Source: Caballeronia cordobensis
Lineage (GTDB): Bacteria > Pseudomonadota > Gammaproteobacteria > Burkholderiales > Burkholderiaceae
Assembly (NCBI RefSeq): GCF_001544575.2
Contig: NZ_FCNY02000007.1
Location: 310,001 to 374,000, forward strand
DNA length: 64,000 nt
Reading direction: 5' to 3'
Notes under the pieces: model-generated
What the model was told of the DNA's origin: nothing
The model's input: the letters and a program-made list of their open reading frames with translations, nothing else
Database searches by the model: none
Position numbers and translations under genes: made by a program
Shown: piece by piece, positions 7,682-15,461 of the stretch
Numbering within the stretch: the stretch's first letter is position 1
How the letters are laid out: each line of letters opens with the position of its first letter

Positions 7682-8584
7682 ATGACCGAAGAAACCGTCG
7701 CAGAGGCGCGCCCGTTAACGGTTCGCCTCGCAGCTTCCGACATTCCCTTGAACGCGTCGCTCAAGTGGCCCATCGTTTCCGCCGATGGCGCGCTGCTGTT
7801 CGATGCGGGCGCCGTCGTGCCGGACGCGTCGGCGCGCGCGTTCATGTTTCGCCATTTCGAGCCGCACCGCGTGCTTCAGGAGCCCGCGCCGAGCGTGCCC
7901 GACGACGAGGCCGCGAAGGATGGTCCGCTGACGCTGGACGATATCGGTCTGACCATCGGCGCGCGGGTCGGTTTGCGCGGCACCGGCGGCACGGGCTCTG
8001 CCATGTATGCGAGCCGCGTGATTGGATTTTCGACGCCGCGCCGCAATGGCGAGCGGTCGCTCTTCGTGACGCAACCGGTGATGACGGGTTTCGATCCGCT
8101 CGACCTGACGCTCGGCGAGCAGGTCGATCTCGTCGCGCTGACGGGGCGGGGCGTGTTCCGCTTTGCCTGCACGGTCGACGCCACCTGCCGCGAGCCGTTC
8201 AACTATGCGGTGCTATCGGCGCCGGGGGCGATCCGCCGATTGCGCACGCGCAAGTTCGCGCGCATGCCGACACGCCTTGCGGCCCATTTCGCTGCGGATG
8301 GCCAAACTCACGCCGCGCCGCATCTGGGCCGCGTGAGCGACATCAGTCCATATGGCATGTCGCTGACCGTCGCGAATCCGGCCGCGCGCGTGGGCGACCG
8401 TCTGAAGCTCTCGTTCCAGTTCAAGACCGATGGCGTCGATGTAAAGATCGACACCATCGCGATCGTGCGCCATGTCGGCACGATCGATCCGGCCGATGGC
8501 AGCGCGGCCTACGGGCTCGAATTCGAATCGATCGAGCCGTCGCAGCGTATCGCGCTGAAATCGTTCATGGCCGAGCACAGCTAA
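7682..8584 (+). CDS. PilZ-domain protein, flagellar-brake-like
   Basis: 300 residues. The C-terminal PilZ domain shows the c-di-GMP binding elements: an Arg-rich switch RRLRTRKFAR at about 185-194 (RxxxR) and DISPYG at about 220-225 (D/N-x-S-x-x-G). An N-terminal YcgR-N-like beta domain occupies about 90-175. The first 80 residues contain two short elements like those of PilZ-family proteins of Burkholderia. It likely binds cyclic di-GMP and modulates motility or surface behaviour. A GGDEF cyclase is encoded about 8 kb away. The ATG at 7682 follows a TATAAG hexamer by only a few bases, so the transcript may have a very short leader. Confidence 0.8.
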   Translation: MTEETVAEARPLTVRLAASDIPLNASLKWPIVSADGALLFDAGAVVPDASARAFMFRHFEPHRVLQEPAPSVPDDEAAKDGPLTLDDIGLTIGARVGLRGTGGTGSAMYASRVIGFSTPRRNGERSLFVTQPVMTGFDPLDLTLGEQVDLVALTGRGVFRFACTVDATCREPFNYAVLSAPGAIRRLRTRKFARMPTRLAAHFAADGQTHAAPHLGRVSDISPYGMSLTVANPAARVGDRLKLSFQFKTDGVDVKIDTIAIVRHVGTIDPADGSAAYGLEFESIEPSQRIALKSFMAEHS

Positions 8585-8608
8585 GATGGGCGGGCCGCCT
8601 GCGCGGCT

Positions 8609-9262
8609 TTAGTTGCCAGGAAAGCCGTCCGGGAAAAGCCGCTCGACCGCCGCTTCGAAGTGCTGGACCGGCGCCGCGCCGCGCAGAGCGATGGGCGGCG
8701 GCGGTTCCTGCCCCGGCGCGGATTCCCGCGACAACACCGCGAACGGCACGCCGGTCACGCCCAGCTTCTTCGCGAACTCTTCGTCTTCGATCACGAGATC
8801 GGTATAGGTGCCGTCATCGAGCGCCTCTTCGAGCATCTCGGGATCGACGCCGCAGGTTGCCGCGATGTCGAGCAACGCGTCGGTGTCGCCGATATCGATA
8901 CCTTCCTCGAAGTACGCCTTGAAGATCGCGCGATGCACGAGATCGTAGCGGCCCGATTCGCGCGCGAACATCGCGGTTTCGAAGGCCTTGCGGCTACGCG
9001 GCGCGACAGGCGGCAGACGCATCGTCACGCCGCGCTCCGCCGCGAGCGGGCGCACCGAATTTTCCCAGGAATCGACGATCGTCTCGCTGTTGGGATCGGG
9101 CAGGGGCGTCGGTTCCGGACGCAATTCGAACGCGTGCCAGCGGATCTCGACCGCATCGCCGTATGCGTTGCGGAACTGGTCGAGCACGGGCGTCTCGAGA
9201 TAGCAGAACGGACAGGTGAAGTCCGACCAGACGTCGATAAAAAGAACAGGCGTGGATGCCAT
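8609..9262 (-). CDS. DsbA/FrnE-family oxidoreductase
   Basis: 217 residues with a thioredoxin fold and a helical insert as in DsbA/2-hydroxychromene-2-carboxylate isomerase proteins of the FrnE group. The active-site-like motif is C17-P-F-C20 in SDFTCPFCYLE; family members more often have CPWC. There is no signal peptide, so the protein is cytoplasmic. A segment near residue 160 (LGVTGVPFAVL) supplies the cis-Pro loop. The ATG at 9262 starts at MASTPVLFID; nine upstream codons are open but not conserved. It likely acts in thiol-disulfide exchange or oxidative-stress protection; the substrate is unknown. Confidence 0.82.
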   Translation of the reverse strand: MASTPVLFIDVWSDFTCPFCYLETPVLDQFRNAYGDAVEIRWHAFELRPEPTPLPDPNSETIVDSWENSVRPLAAERGVTMRLPPVAPRSRKAFETAMFARESGRYDLVHRAIFKAYFEEGIDIGDTDALLDIAATCGVDPEMLEEALDDGTYTDLVIEDEEFAKKLGVTGVPFAVLSRESAPGQEPPPPIALRGAAPVQHFEAAVERLFPDGFPGN

Positions 9263-9388
9263 GTGAGCCCCAAAACGAACGGCGCCCATGCGCCGTTTGA
9301 CCGAACCAGGCGGACGCTGCGAAGAGCGGCGGCCGCAAAACCGGTATGTTAGCGCGTGCGGGCGGCAGCCGCGTGTCTTCCCGGCGCG

Positions 9389-10738
9389 TCAGAAGCCGCC
9401 GTCGATCTCGATGGTGCTGCCGTCGAAAAAGCGCGACAGGCGAAACGCGCGTGGATCGACGAGCGGCGCATCGTTCGCGACGATATCGGCCATCAGTTGG
9501 CCCGCGCCCGGCCCGATGCCGAAACCGTGGCCCGAGAAACCCGTCGCGATGAAGAGTCCCGGCCTGCGTTCGACGCCAGAGATGACAGGCACCGCGTCGG
9601 GCGTGACGTCGATGTATCCGGCCCACGCCTGCTCGATGCGCAAACGGGCGAGCGCCGGAAAGACGGCGCGGAACTCCTTAAGGGCCGCTTCGTTGAACGA
9701 TTCGACCGGCGCGGGATCGAGCGTGCGCACGGTCTCGAAGACGGTCGGGCGGTCGAGCGGCCAGCGGCGCGGCCTGCGCAGTTCGTCGAAGAAGCGTGCG
9801 TTCAGGCCGAGCTTGATCGAACCGATCTGGCTCTTCAGCGCGGGCAGGAACTTGGCGAACAGGCGAAAGCTGTCCGGCGTGATGTCGTGATAGCTGTGAA
9901 ACGCGTTGGCGATGGTGTAGCCACCGTCGAGCCGCTTTCTGTATCCCATCTCCTGATTGCACGCGCTCACGGCCGGGCCGTCTTCGTGCGCTTCCACTTC
10001 CGACGTGCGCATGACCGACGAGCGAACCATGAGTTGCGGCACATCGACGCCGAGGCTGCCCGCGAAATAGCGCGTCCATGCGCCGCCCGCGACGACCACG
10101 CTCGCGCAGCCGATGCGCCCGTGTTCCGTGACGACGCCGCTGATCGCGCCGCCGCTCGACTCGATGCCGCGAATCGCGCAGGGCGTCAGCACTTTCACGC
10201 CGCGCTCGCGCAGCGCGGCGGCCATCGCGGGCACGGCGCGTTGCGGCTCGGCGCGGCCGTCGCTCGGCGTGTAGATGCCGCCTGCGAAGCGCCGTGACGC
10301 GCCCGGCATCAGCGCTGCGGTTTCGTCCGGCGAGACGATGCGCGAATCGAGCGCGCCGCGGCCGACGAGCGCGATGGCGCGCGCGAGCCAGGCTTCGTGA
10401 TCGGCGAGGGCGTCGGCATCGTCGGCGGCGTAGAGGATGCCGCATTCGCGAAAGCCCGTGTCGATGCCGAGTTCCGCATCGATGCGCCGCCACAGCTTCA
10501 GGCTTTCGAGGCTAAGTTCGAGTTCGCGCAAGTCGCGGTGCGTCGCGCGGCACCAGCCCCAGTTGCGGCTCGACTGCTCGCCGGCGATGGCGCCTTTCTC
10601 GCAGACGGCGACCGACAGCCCTTTCTCCGCGAGAGCGCGCGCGGTGCTGATGCCGATGATGCCGCCGCCGACGATGACGACGTCGACGCGATCCGGGAGC
10701 GTGCGGTCTTCGGTGATGCGTTCGGTAGGTGGACCCAT
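9389..10738 (-). CDS. FAD-dependent oxidoreductase, DadA/glycine-oxidase-like
   Basis: 449 residues of the DAO family (PF01266). The FAD-binding VVIVGGGIIGISTARAL (GxGxxG) is at about residues 20-36, and a C-terminal block with GFSGHGFGIGP closes the flavin site. SSRNWGWCR about 40 residues after the nucleotide motif replaces the GRNGG block of related amine oxidases. It should oxidise an amino acid or secondary amine; the substrate is not predictable. The start ATG lies one base after the stop of the HEPN gene, so it reads as the third gene of a minus-strand TPR-HEPN-oxidoreductase operon, an unusual combination. No dedicated ribosome binding site is obvious beyond coupling to the upstream gene. 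Confidence 0.83.
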   Translation of the reverse strand: MGPPTERITEDRTLPDRVDVVIVGGGIIGISTARALAEKGLSVAVCEKGAIAGEQSSRNWGWCRATHRDLRELELSLESLKLWRRIDAELGIDTGFRECGILYAADDADALADHEAWLARAIALVGRGALDSRIVSPDETAALMPGASRRFAGGIYTPSDGRAEPQRAVPAMAAALRERGVKVLTPCAIRGIESSGGAISGVVTEHGRIGCASVVVAGGAWTRYFAGSLGVDVPQLMVRSSVMRTSEVEAHEDGPAVSACNQEMGYRKRLDGGYTIANAFHSYHDITPDSFRLFAKFLPALKSQIGSIKLGLNARFFDELRRPRRWPLDRPTVFETVRTLDPAPVESFNEAALKEFRAVFPALARLRIEQAWAGYIDVTPDAVPVISGVERRPGLFIATGFSGHGFGIGPGAGQLMADIVANDAPLVDPRAFRLSRFFDGSTIEIDGGF

Positions 10739-10739
10739 G

Positions 10740-11123
10740 TTATGTCGTAGTTTTCAGGACGTTCCGGGCGATCCTCGCGGACTTCGAGGCGAGTTCGTGA
10801 TCGACGTGCTGGTCAAGGTGATAGTCAGCCATGACGCGTGCATTTCGCAATTCAACCAGGTCTCTGGCGATCGCTTGCGACACGTCGTATTGCCTATCGG
10901 CCGGGTTGATCATGGGACGACTCAGTTGCGCAATGAGTTGTTCGTGACGGCCACGCGCGCGTCCGACGGTGCCGGGAACCGGCAGTCGCCGATGAAACGC
11001 ATGGGCCGCATGAAATGCACCGTAGTACGCCCGGCTGCAGACAGCCCGATACCGGGGTTCATCTGCCGCGTCGCTCAGCAACGCAGTCGCGCATTCGACA
11101 AGTTCCTCGGCGGTGCTGCTCAT
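10740..11123 (-). CDS. HEPN-domain protein (UPF0332-like)
   Basis: 127 residues, all helical by composition. SRAYYGAFHAAHAF at about 30-43 is the hallmark helix of HEPN/UPF0332 proteins (usual form RAYYAAFHAARA). The second signature is near the end: LRNARVMADYH at about 92-102, where R96 and H102 are spaced as Rx5H, within the Rx4-6H spacing of HEPN ribonucleases. Many such proteins are toxins or RNases paired with an antitoxin. The start overlaps the stop of the preceding TPR-like gene by ATGA, giving tight coupling. RNase activity is inference; the small size and the missing MNT partner distinguish it from the known HEPN-MNT pairs. Confidence 0.75.
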   Translation of the reverse strand: MSSTAEELVECATALLSDAADEPRYRAVCSRAYYGAFHAAHAFHRRLPVPGTVGRARGRHEQLIAQLSRPMINPADRQYDVSQAIARDLVELRNARVMADYHLDQHVDHELASKSARIARNVLKTTT

Positions 11124-11887
11124 ACACACGCTCCTGTGATCCTGACGGCAAAGGCGATGGGTTCGATACCGTCCAGCTTGTTTTCCTCGAGCATGACCTC
11201 GTGGTCCATGCCCCGTGCCGGCTCGAACGCAAGCGGCACTCGCAGCCTGTAAGTCACCGTGCGCCAGACACCCTCCACCGATATAACCTGCGTCGCGATA
11301 ACCGCCTGATACCCATGCCGCCGCAACACCACGCCGCCGCAATCGAGCCGTTGCGCGATTTGCTCGTCGGCGACATCCGCATCCGACATGATCGAATGCG
11401 CTTCCAGCACGTCCGCCGACCACGCCTCGTCGAGACTGACGCCCGTCCTGCGCGCCTCTTCGATCAACTCCGCCGTGCGTCCGATCGCCCCGGCAAGGAA
11501 CCCATACCGCGCGATCGTCGCGATATCCGAAGCGCGCCGGTCCGCAAGCTCGCGAAACAACGCCTGCGCCCCCGAGAACAGGCCCAGGTTCAGCCGCGTG
11601 ATCATCCAGTTCTCGCGATTCACGCCCGTGCATCCGAGCGCCACGCTATTTCTGAACGCCGCCTCCGCGCCTTCGACGTCGCCGGCGAGCGCGCGCCACG
11701 ATCCCGTCAGTTCCCACGCGGCGCACGCGTCCACGCGCATGAGACGGTCGATGTCATGCCTGATGGCATTCCATTCACGCGACAGCGGCGTGACTTCCGA
11801 GGTGTCGATAAAGCGCGGCGATGCGGCCTGCAGCGCGTTGAGGCGATCCACGATCTGATGCGTTTTCGGTTGCGGTATTGCGTTCAT
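11120..11887 (-). CDS. TPR-like protein, probable partner of the HEPN protein
   Basis: 255 residues, not recognised as a named family. Residues about 57-110 resemble tetratricopeptide helices (SWRALAGDVEGAEAAFRNSV), helices continue to about 150, and the last 75 residues (from about 180) alternate in a beta-rich pattern. No signal peptide or membrane segment. It overlaps the HEPN start by four bases and is the first gene of the operon. The start chosen is the ATG at 11887; 23 codons upstream are open but would run through the inverted repeat at 11924-11959. The layout, with regulator or antitoxin-size partner first, HEPN second and an operator-like palindrome upstream, suggests an antitoxin or activity-controlling role, by inference only. 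Confidence 0.6.
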   Translation of the reverse strand: MNAIPQPKTHQIVDRLNALQAASPRFIDTSEVTPLSREWNAIRHDIDRLMRVDACAAWELTGSWRALAGDVEGAEAAFRNSVALGCTGVNRENWMITRLNLGLFSGAQALFRELADRRASDIATIARYGFLAGAIGRTAELIEEARRTGVSLDEAWSADVLEAHSIMSDADVADEQIAQRLDCGGVVLRRHGYQAVIATQVISVEGVWRTVTYRLRVPLAFEPARGMDHEVMLEENKLDGIEPIAFAVRITGACV

Positions 11888-11923
11888 GCTGATTGCCGGG
11901 AAATGCGAAAAACAGTGCCGTAG

Positions 11924-11959
11924 CCGATGCGCGAAGCAGTGCGCTTTATCGCGCATCGG
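11924..11959. promoter_or_regulatory. Inverted repeat upstream of the TPR-HEPN operon
   Basis: CCGATGCGCGA at 11924-11934 and TCGCGCATCGG at 11949-11959 form a perfect 11-bp inverted repeat with a 14-bp spacer, 37 bp before the operon start. On the minus strand a -35-like TTGACC (11958-11963) overlaps its edge. Its position is what one expects for an autoregulatory operator, as in toxin-antitoxin operons; a hairpin in the leader RNA is the alternative. Confidence 0.5.
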
Positions 11960-12294
11960 TCAAAACGGCGGGTCAAAGGATGCTAAGTGAATCGTTCGCG
12001 TTTGACCATACGAATGAAGTTGCCTAAAGGCATCGAGATCGCGACGATTGCCCGCAAAGCCCCGTCGCAGAAGGCGTTGCGGGCGGCATAGTCCGAACGT
12101 CATAGTCCGCTCCGCATCGTCCCTGCGCGCGTTCGCACGTTCCGCTACGATGCTCGACGGCGGGCCTGTCCAAACCGTTCGGGCTATCGAATCGGGCACG
12201 GCGCGTGCGGGTCTTCATGACGCGTGCGCTTCGCCGATCGGCATCGCGTGAGCGCCGGTCATCGCAATTCCACTTCATCTTTCGGAGAACTCTC
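11960..12294. other. Intergenic region between the HEPN operon and osmC
   Basis: 335 bp without a credible gene. CATAGTCCG occurs twice (12087-12095 and 12101-12109) as a direct repeat with a 5-bp gap, about 190 bp upstream of osmC; it could be a regulator site. No terminator is seen because the two flanking units diverge. Confidence 0.4.
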
Positions 12295-12726
12295 GTGCAA
12301 AAGACAGCATCGGCAAAATGGAGCGGCGGCATCAAGGACGGCAAGGGTTTCATCACGACGCAAACCGGCGTGCTCAACGAAGCGCCCTATGGCTTCAAGT
12401 CACGCTTCGAGGAAGGTCCGGGCACGAATCCCGAAGAACTGATCGGCGCGGCGCACGCGGGCTGCTTCACGATGGCGCTCTCGCTGCAACTCGAACTGGC
12501 CGGCATGAAGGCCGAAAGCCTCGAAACGAAGTCCACGGTCACGCTCGACAAAGACGGCGATGGCTTCACGATCACCGCTTGCCAGCTCGACCTGAAGGCG
12601 AAGATTCCGGGCGCCGACAAGGCCGCTTTCGACAAGGCGGCGCAGGCCGCGAAGGAAGGCTGCCCGGTCTCGAAACTGTTCGCGGGCAACACGAAAATCA
12701 CGTTGAACGCCGAGCTCGTGTCCTGA
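12295..12726 (+). CDS. osmC: OsmC-family peroxiredoxin
   Basis: 143 residues from a GTG at 12295, preceded by CGGAGAAC. The protein matches the osmotically induced OsmC subgroup: KWSGGIKDGKG near the N-terminus, HAGCFTMALS with the peroxidatic Cys, and EGCPVSKLF with the resolving Cys. It reduces organic hydroperoxides using a dithiol donor in the cytoplasm. The frame is open for 30 codons further upstream but that part is not conserved. A strong terminator follows at 12751. It is a single-gene unit. Confidence 0.92.
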   Translation: MQKTASAKWSGGIKDGKGFITTQTGVLNEAPYGFKSRFEEGPGTNPEELIGAAHAGCFTMALSLQLELAGMKAESLETKSTVTLDKDGDGFTITACQLDLKAKIPGADKAAFDKAAQAAKEGCPVSKLFAGNTKITLNAELVS

Positions 12727-12750
12727 GCACGCGGCACGCGCGGCAAAGCC

Positions 12751-12785
12751 ACGCGGACGGGCGTGTCACCCGTCCGCGTTTTTTT
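12751..12785 (+). terminator. Rho-independent terminator of osmC
   Basis: Perfect 11-bp stem (ACGCGGACGGG at 12751-12761, CCCGTCCGCGT at 12769-12779) with a 7-base loop and a run of seven T. It overlaps the end of the convergent LysR gene. Confidence 0.9.
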
Positions 12786-13704
12786 CGCGCGTCAGTTCCT
12801 CGATGATCAGCCGCGCCGGGGCCGGCAGCGCCGCGCCTTTGCGCGTCACGACGCCATAAGGCTCCGTGCGCGAACGCACGGCAATGGCGAGGCGCTTCGC
12901 GAGTCCGTGTCCGGCGAGGAAGGTCGCCATGTCGAGGGGCATCATCGCGACGAGCGTCGGGTCGCGCTGCAGCAGCAGCACGGTCGTGATGGTCGACGCC
13001 GTTTCGACCGGATGCTGGGGCAGCGGCAGGCCCGCTTCCTTGAATTCGCGCTCGTAGAGGCTGCGAATCGGCATGATGGCCGGATAGACGATCCATCGGC
13101 TCGACGCGAGATCGGCGAGCTCGACGCGCGGCGCATCCACGAGCGCATGCGCGATTCCCGCGATGATCGCGAGCGGTTCGTCGCGCAACTCGACGTAGTG
13201 ATAGTGATCCGGTTGCCGCGCGACGCTCGCACGGCAGATCGCGACATCGAGCCGTCCCTGGTCGAGCAGCGAGAGCAGCCGCGCGCTCGTGTCCTCGACC
13301 ACTTCCACCGTCAGCGCCGGCTGCCGTTCCCGCAGACGCGCGAGCGCATCGACGAGCACGCCCGACACCGCGCCCGTGATCGCGCCGATCGCGAGCCGCC
13401 CGCCCGTGCCTTGAAGAATGCCCGCCATCTCCTCGCGCAAATGCGCGACGTCCATGTGAATCAGCCGCGCATAGCGGATCACGCAGCGGCCGAGGTCGTT
13501 GGGCTGGATGCCCTGAGCGGAACGCGTGAACAAGGTCGCGCCGAGCGTGGCTTCGATTTCGCGCAGCGCTTTGGTCGCGCCGGGCTGCGTGAGCGCCATT
13601 TCGTCGGCGGCGCGGTGCAGCGAGCCGTGATCGTCGAGGGCGATCAGAAGGCGCAGTTGCTTGAGCCGCAGGCGCGCGGCAATGGAATCGGCGTTCGGCA
13701 GCAT
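12766..13704 (-). CDS. LysR-family transcriptional regulator
   Basis: 312 residues. The winged helix-turn-helix lies at about 15-75 (LRLLIALDDHGSLHRAADEM then TQPGATKALREIEATLG), followed by the periplasmic-binding-protein-like effector domain from about 95. It resembles the GbpR/CbL subgroup of LysR regulators of sugar or aromatic catabolism. It is divergent from the FAH hydrolase-SDR-MFS operon, with 135 bp between, and a palindromic LysR-box-like site lies in that gap, so it very probably controls that operon and itself. The inducer would be a pathway intermediate; none can be named from sequence. Confidence 0.88.
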   Translation of the reverse strand: MLPNADSIAARLRLKQLRLLIALDDHGSLHRAADEMALTQPGATKALREIEATLGATLFTRSAQGIQPNDLGRCVIRYARLIHMDVAHLREEMAGILQGTGGRLAIGAITGAVSGVLVDALARLRERQPALTVEVVEDTSARLLSLLDQGRLDVAICRASVARQPDHYHYVELRDEPLAIIAGIAHALVDAPRVELADLASSRWIVYPAIMPIRSLYEREFKEAGLPLPQHPVETASTITTVLLLQRDPTLVAMMPLDMATFLAGHGLAKRLAIAVRSRTEPYGVVTRKGAALPAPARLIIEELTREKNADG

Positions 13705-13735
13705 GCGCTCGAAAGGAGATCAGGGAGAACACGAA

Positions 13736-13752
13736 GATAACGCAAAGTTATC
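13736..13752. promoter_or_regulatory. LysR-box-like palindrome
   Basis: GATAAC-GCAAA-GTTATC, a perfect 6-bp inverted repeat with a 5-bp spacer, contains a T-N11-A element typical of LysR sites. It sits in the divergent gap between the LysR gene and the FAH gene, 32 bp before the regulator start and about 90 bp before the operon start. Confidence 0.6.
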
Positions 13753-13839
13753 CCCCGTGCCGCAGCTTTCATTATTCAAGCGCGCCGGGGTTCTCTACAT
13801 TGTGGGCTTCCCATCAACTGTTCAAGGAAGCCCCGACCC

Positions 13840-14685
13840 ATGAAGCTCTTGCGATACGGCGCGCCTGGCCGCGAAAAGCCCGGCTTACTCGATGCCAACG
13901 GCACGATCCGCGATCTGTCGGGCGTCGTCGGCGATATCGCGGGCGACGCGCTTCTGCCCGAATCCATCGCGCGCCTGGCGAAGCTGGACCCGTCGACATT
14001 GCCGAGCGTGCCCGCGGGCGAGCGCATCGGGCCGTGCGTCGGACGTATCGGCAAGTTCATCTGCATCGGGCTGAATTATGCCGACCACGCGGCCGAGTCG
14101 AATCTGCCGGTGCCGTCCGAGCCGGTCGTGTTCAACAAGTGGCTCTCGGCGGTCGTCGGCCCGAACGACGATGTGCGCATTCCGCGCGGCTCGAAAAAGA
14201 CCGACTGGGAAGTCGAACTGGGCGTCGTGATCGGCAAGGGCGGCGCGTATATCGACGAAGCCGACGCGATGAGCCACGTCGCCGGTTACTGCGTGATCAA
14301 CGACGTCTCCGAGCGCGAGTATCAGATCGAGCGCGGCGGCACGTGGGACAAGGGCAAGGGCTGCGACACGTTCGGCCCGATCGGCCCGTGGCTCGTCACC
14401 ACCGACGAAGTGCCCGATCCGCACAAGCTGCCGCTCTGGCTCGAAGTCGACGGCAAGCGCTATCAGAACGGCAATACCAGCACGATGGTCTTCAAGGTCG
14501 GCGAGATCGTTTCATATCTTTCGCGCTTCATGAGCCTGCAACCGGGCGATGTCATCTCGACGGGCACGCCGCCGGGCGTCGGCATGGGGCAGAAGCCGGA
14601 AGCCGTCTATCTTCGCGCGGGGCAGGTGATGCGTCTTGGCATCGAGGGACTGGGCGAACAACAGCAACGGACGGTGGACGCATGA
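13840..14685 (+). CDS. Fumarylacetoacetate hydrolase family protein, probably 2,4-diketo-3-deoxy-sugar-acid hydrolase
   Basis: 281 residues. The FAH catalytic domain covers about 70-278, with metal ligands in WEVELGVV (E124, E126) and NDVSERE (D155), and the closing motif GDVISTGTPPGVGMG. Members of this subgroup hydrolyse 2,4-diketo-3-deoxy-L-fuconate or -rhamnonate to pyruvate plus lactate, or act on ureidoglycolate-like compounds. The following gene is an SDR dehydrogenase that would make the diketo substrate, and an MFS transporter follows, so a sugar-acid pathway is the best reading. ATG at 13840 is preceded by AAGGAAG. First gene of a three-gene operon. Confidence 0.85.
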   Translation: MKLLRYGAPGREKPGLLDANGTIRDLSGVVGDIAGDALLPESIARLAKLDPSTLPSVPAGERIGPCVGRIGKFICIGLNYADHAAESNLPVPSEPVVFNKWLSAVVGPNDDVRIPRGSKKTDWEVELGVVIGKGGAYIDEADAMSHVAGYCVINDVSEREYQIERGGTWDKGKGCDTFGPIGPWLVTTDEVPDPHKLPLWLEVDGKRYQNGNTSTMVFKVGEIVSYLSRFMSLQPGDVISTGTPPGVGMGQKPEAVYLRAGQVMRLGIEGLGEQQQRTVDA

Positions 14686-15425
14686 ACCAGTACGACTTCA
14701 CGAATCGCGCGGCCGTGGTGACGGGCGGCGCGCAGGGCATCGGTTTTGCGGTGGCCGCGCGGCTGCTCGAAGGCGGCGCGCGCGTCGCGCTGTGGGATCG
14801 CGATGAAGGCGCGCTGTCCGAAGCGCGCGCGCAACTGGGCGATGTGCAAACCGTGTGCGTCGATCTGATCGATCGCGATGCTGTCGCACGGGCCACGTCG
14901 GCCACGCTCGCGCGCTTCGACAAGATCGACGTACTCGTGCACAGCGCGGGCATCGCGGGCGCGAACGCGCCGGTCGCCGATTACGCGCCCGAAGAATGGT
15001 CGCGCGTGATCGACGTCGATCTGAACGCGGCCTTCCACGTGAATCAGGCCATCGTCAAGACGATGATCGCGCGCGGCTATGGACGCATCGTCAATATTGC
15101 GTCGATCGCGGGCAAGGAAGGCAATCCAAATGCGTCGGCGTACAGCGCGGCCAAGGCCGGCGTGATCGCGCTGACCAAGAGCCTCGGCAAGGAAACGGCC
15201 GGGCTCGATATCGCGGTGAACGCCGTCACGCCGGCCGCCGCGCGCACGAAAATCTTCGAGCAGATGAAGCAGGAGCACATCGACTACATGCTCTCGAAGA
15301 TTCCGCGTGGGCGCTTCGTCGAAGTGAAGGAAATCGCGTCGATGGTCGCGTGGCTCGTGTCGTCGGAGAACTCGTTCACGACGGGCGCGGTGTTCGATCT
15401 TTCCGGGGGACGTGCAACGTACTGA
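14682..15425 (+). CDS. SDR-family dehydrogenase, probable 2-keto-3-deoxy-sugar-acid 4-dehydrogenase
   Basis: 247 residues; classical SDR with TGGAQGIG near 14-21, NAG-like HSAGIAG near 87, Ser about 141 and Y154-SAA-K158 as catalytic residues, and FDLSGGRATY at the C-terminus. The ATG overlaps the stop of the FAH gene as ATGA, so translation is coupled; the frame is open further upstream inside the FAH gene but that is not used. In the non-phosphorylative L-fucose and L-rhamnose routes an SDR oxidises 2-keto-3-deoxy-fuconate/rhamnonate at C4 and a FAH enzyme splits the product, which fits this pair. No aldonate dehydratase is present in the window. Confidence 0.88.
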   Translation: MNQYDFTNRAAVVTGGAQGIGFAVAARLLEGGARVALWDRDEGALSEARAQLGDVQTVCVDLIDRDAVARATSATLARFDKIDVLVHSAGIAGANAPVADYAPEEWSRVIDVDLNAAFHVNQAIVKTMIARGYGRIVNIASIAGKEGNPNASAYSAAKAGVIALTKSLGKETAGLDIAVNAVTPAAARTKIFEQMKQEHIDYMLSKIPRGRFVEVKEIASMVAWLVSSENSFTTGAVFDLSGGRATY

Positions 15426-15461
15426 CAGCGCAGCATCCATAAAAATCAAGGAGACTACCCC

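Noticed and set aside
13800..15425. Single long frame suggesting a fusion of upstream sequence to the SDR
   Set aside because: The first 294 codons lie out of frame within the FAH gene; the SDR start at 14682 overlaps its stop as ATGA, so they are two separate proteins.
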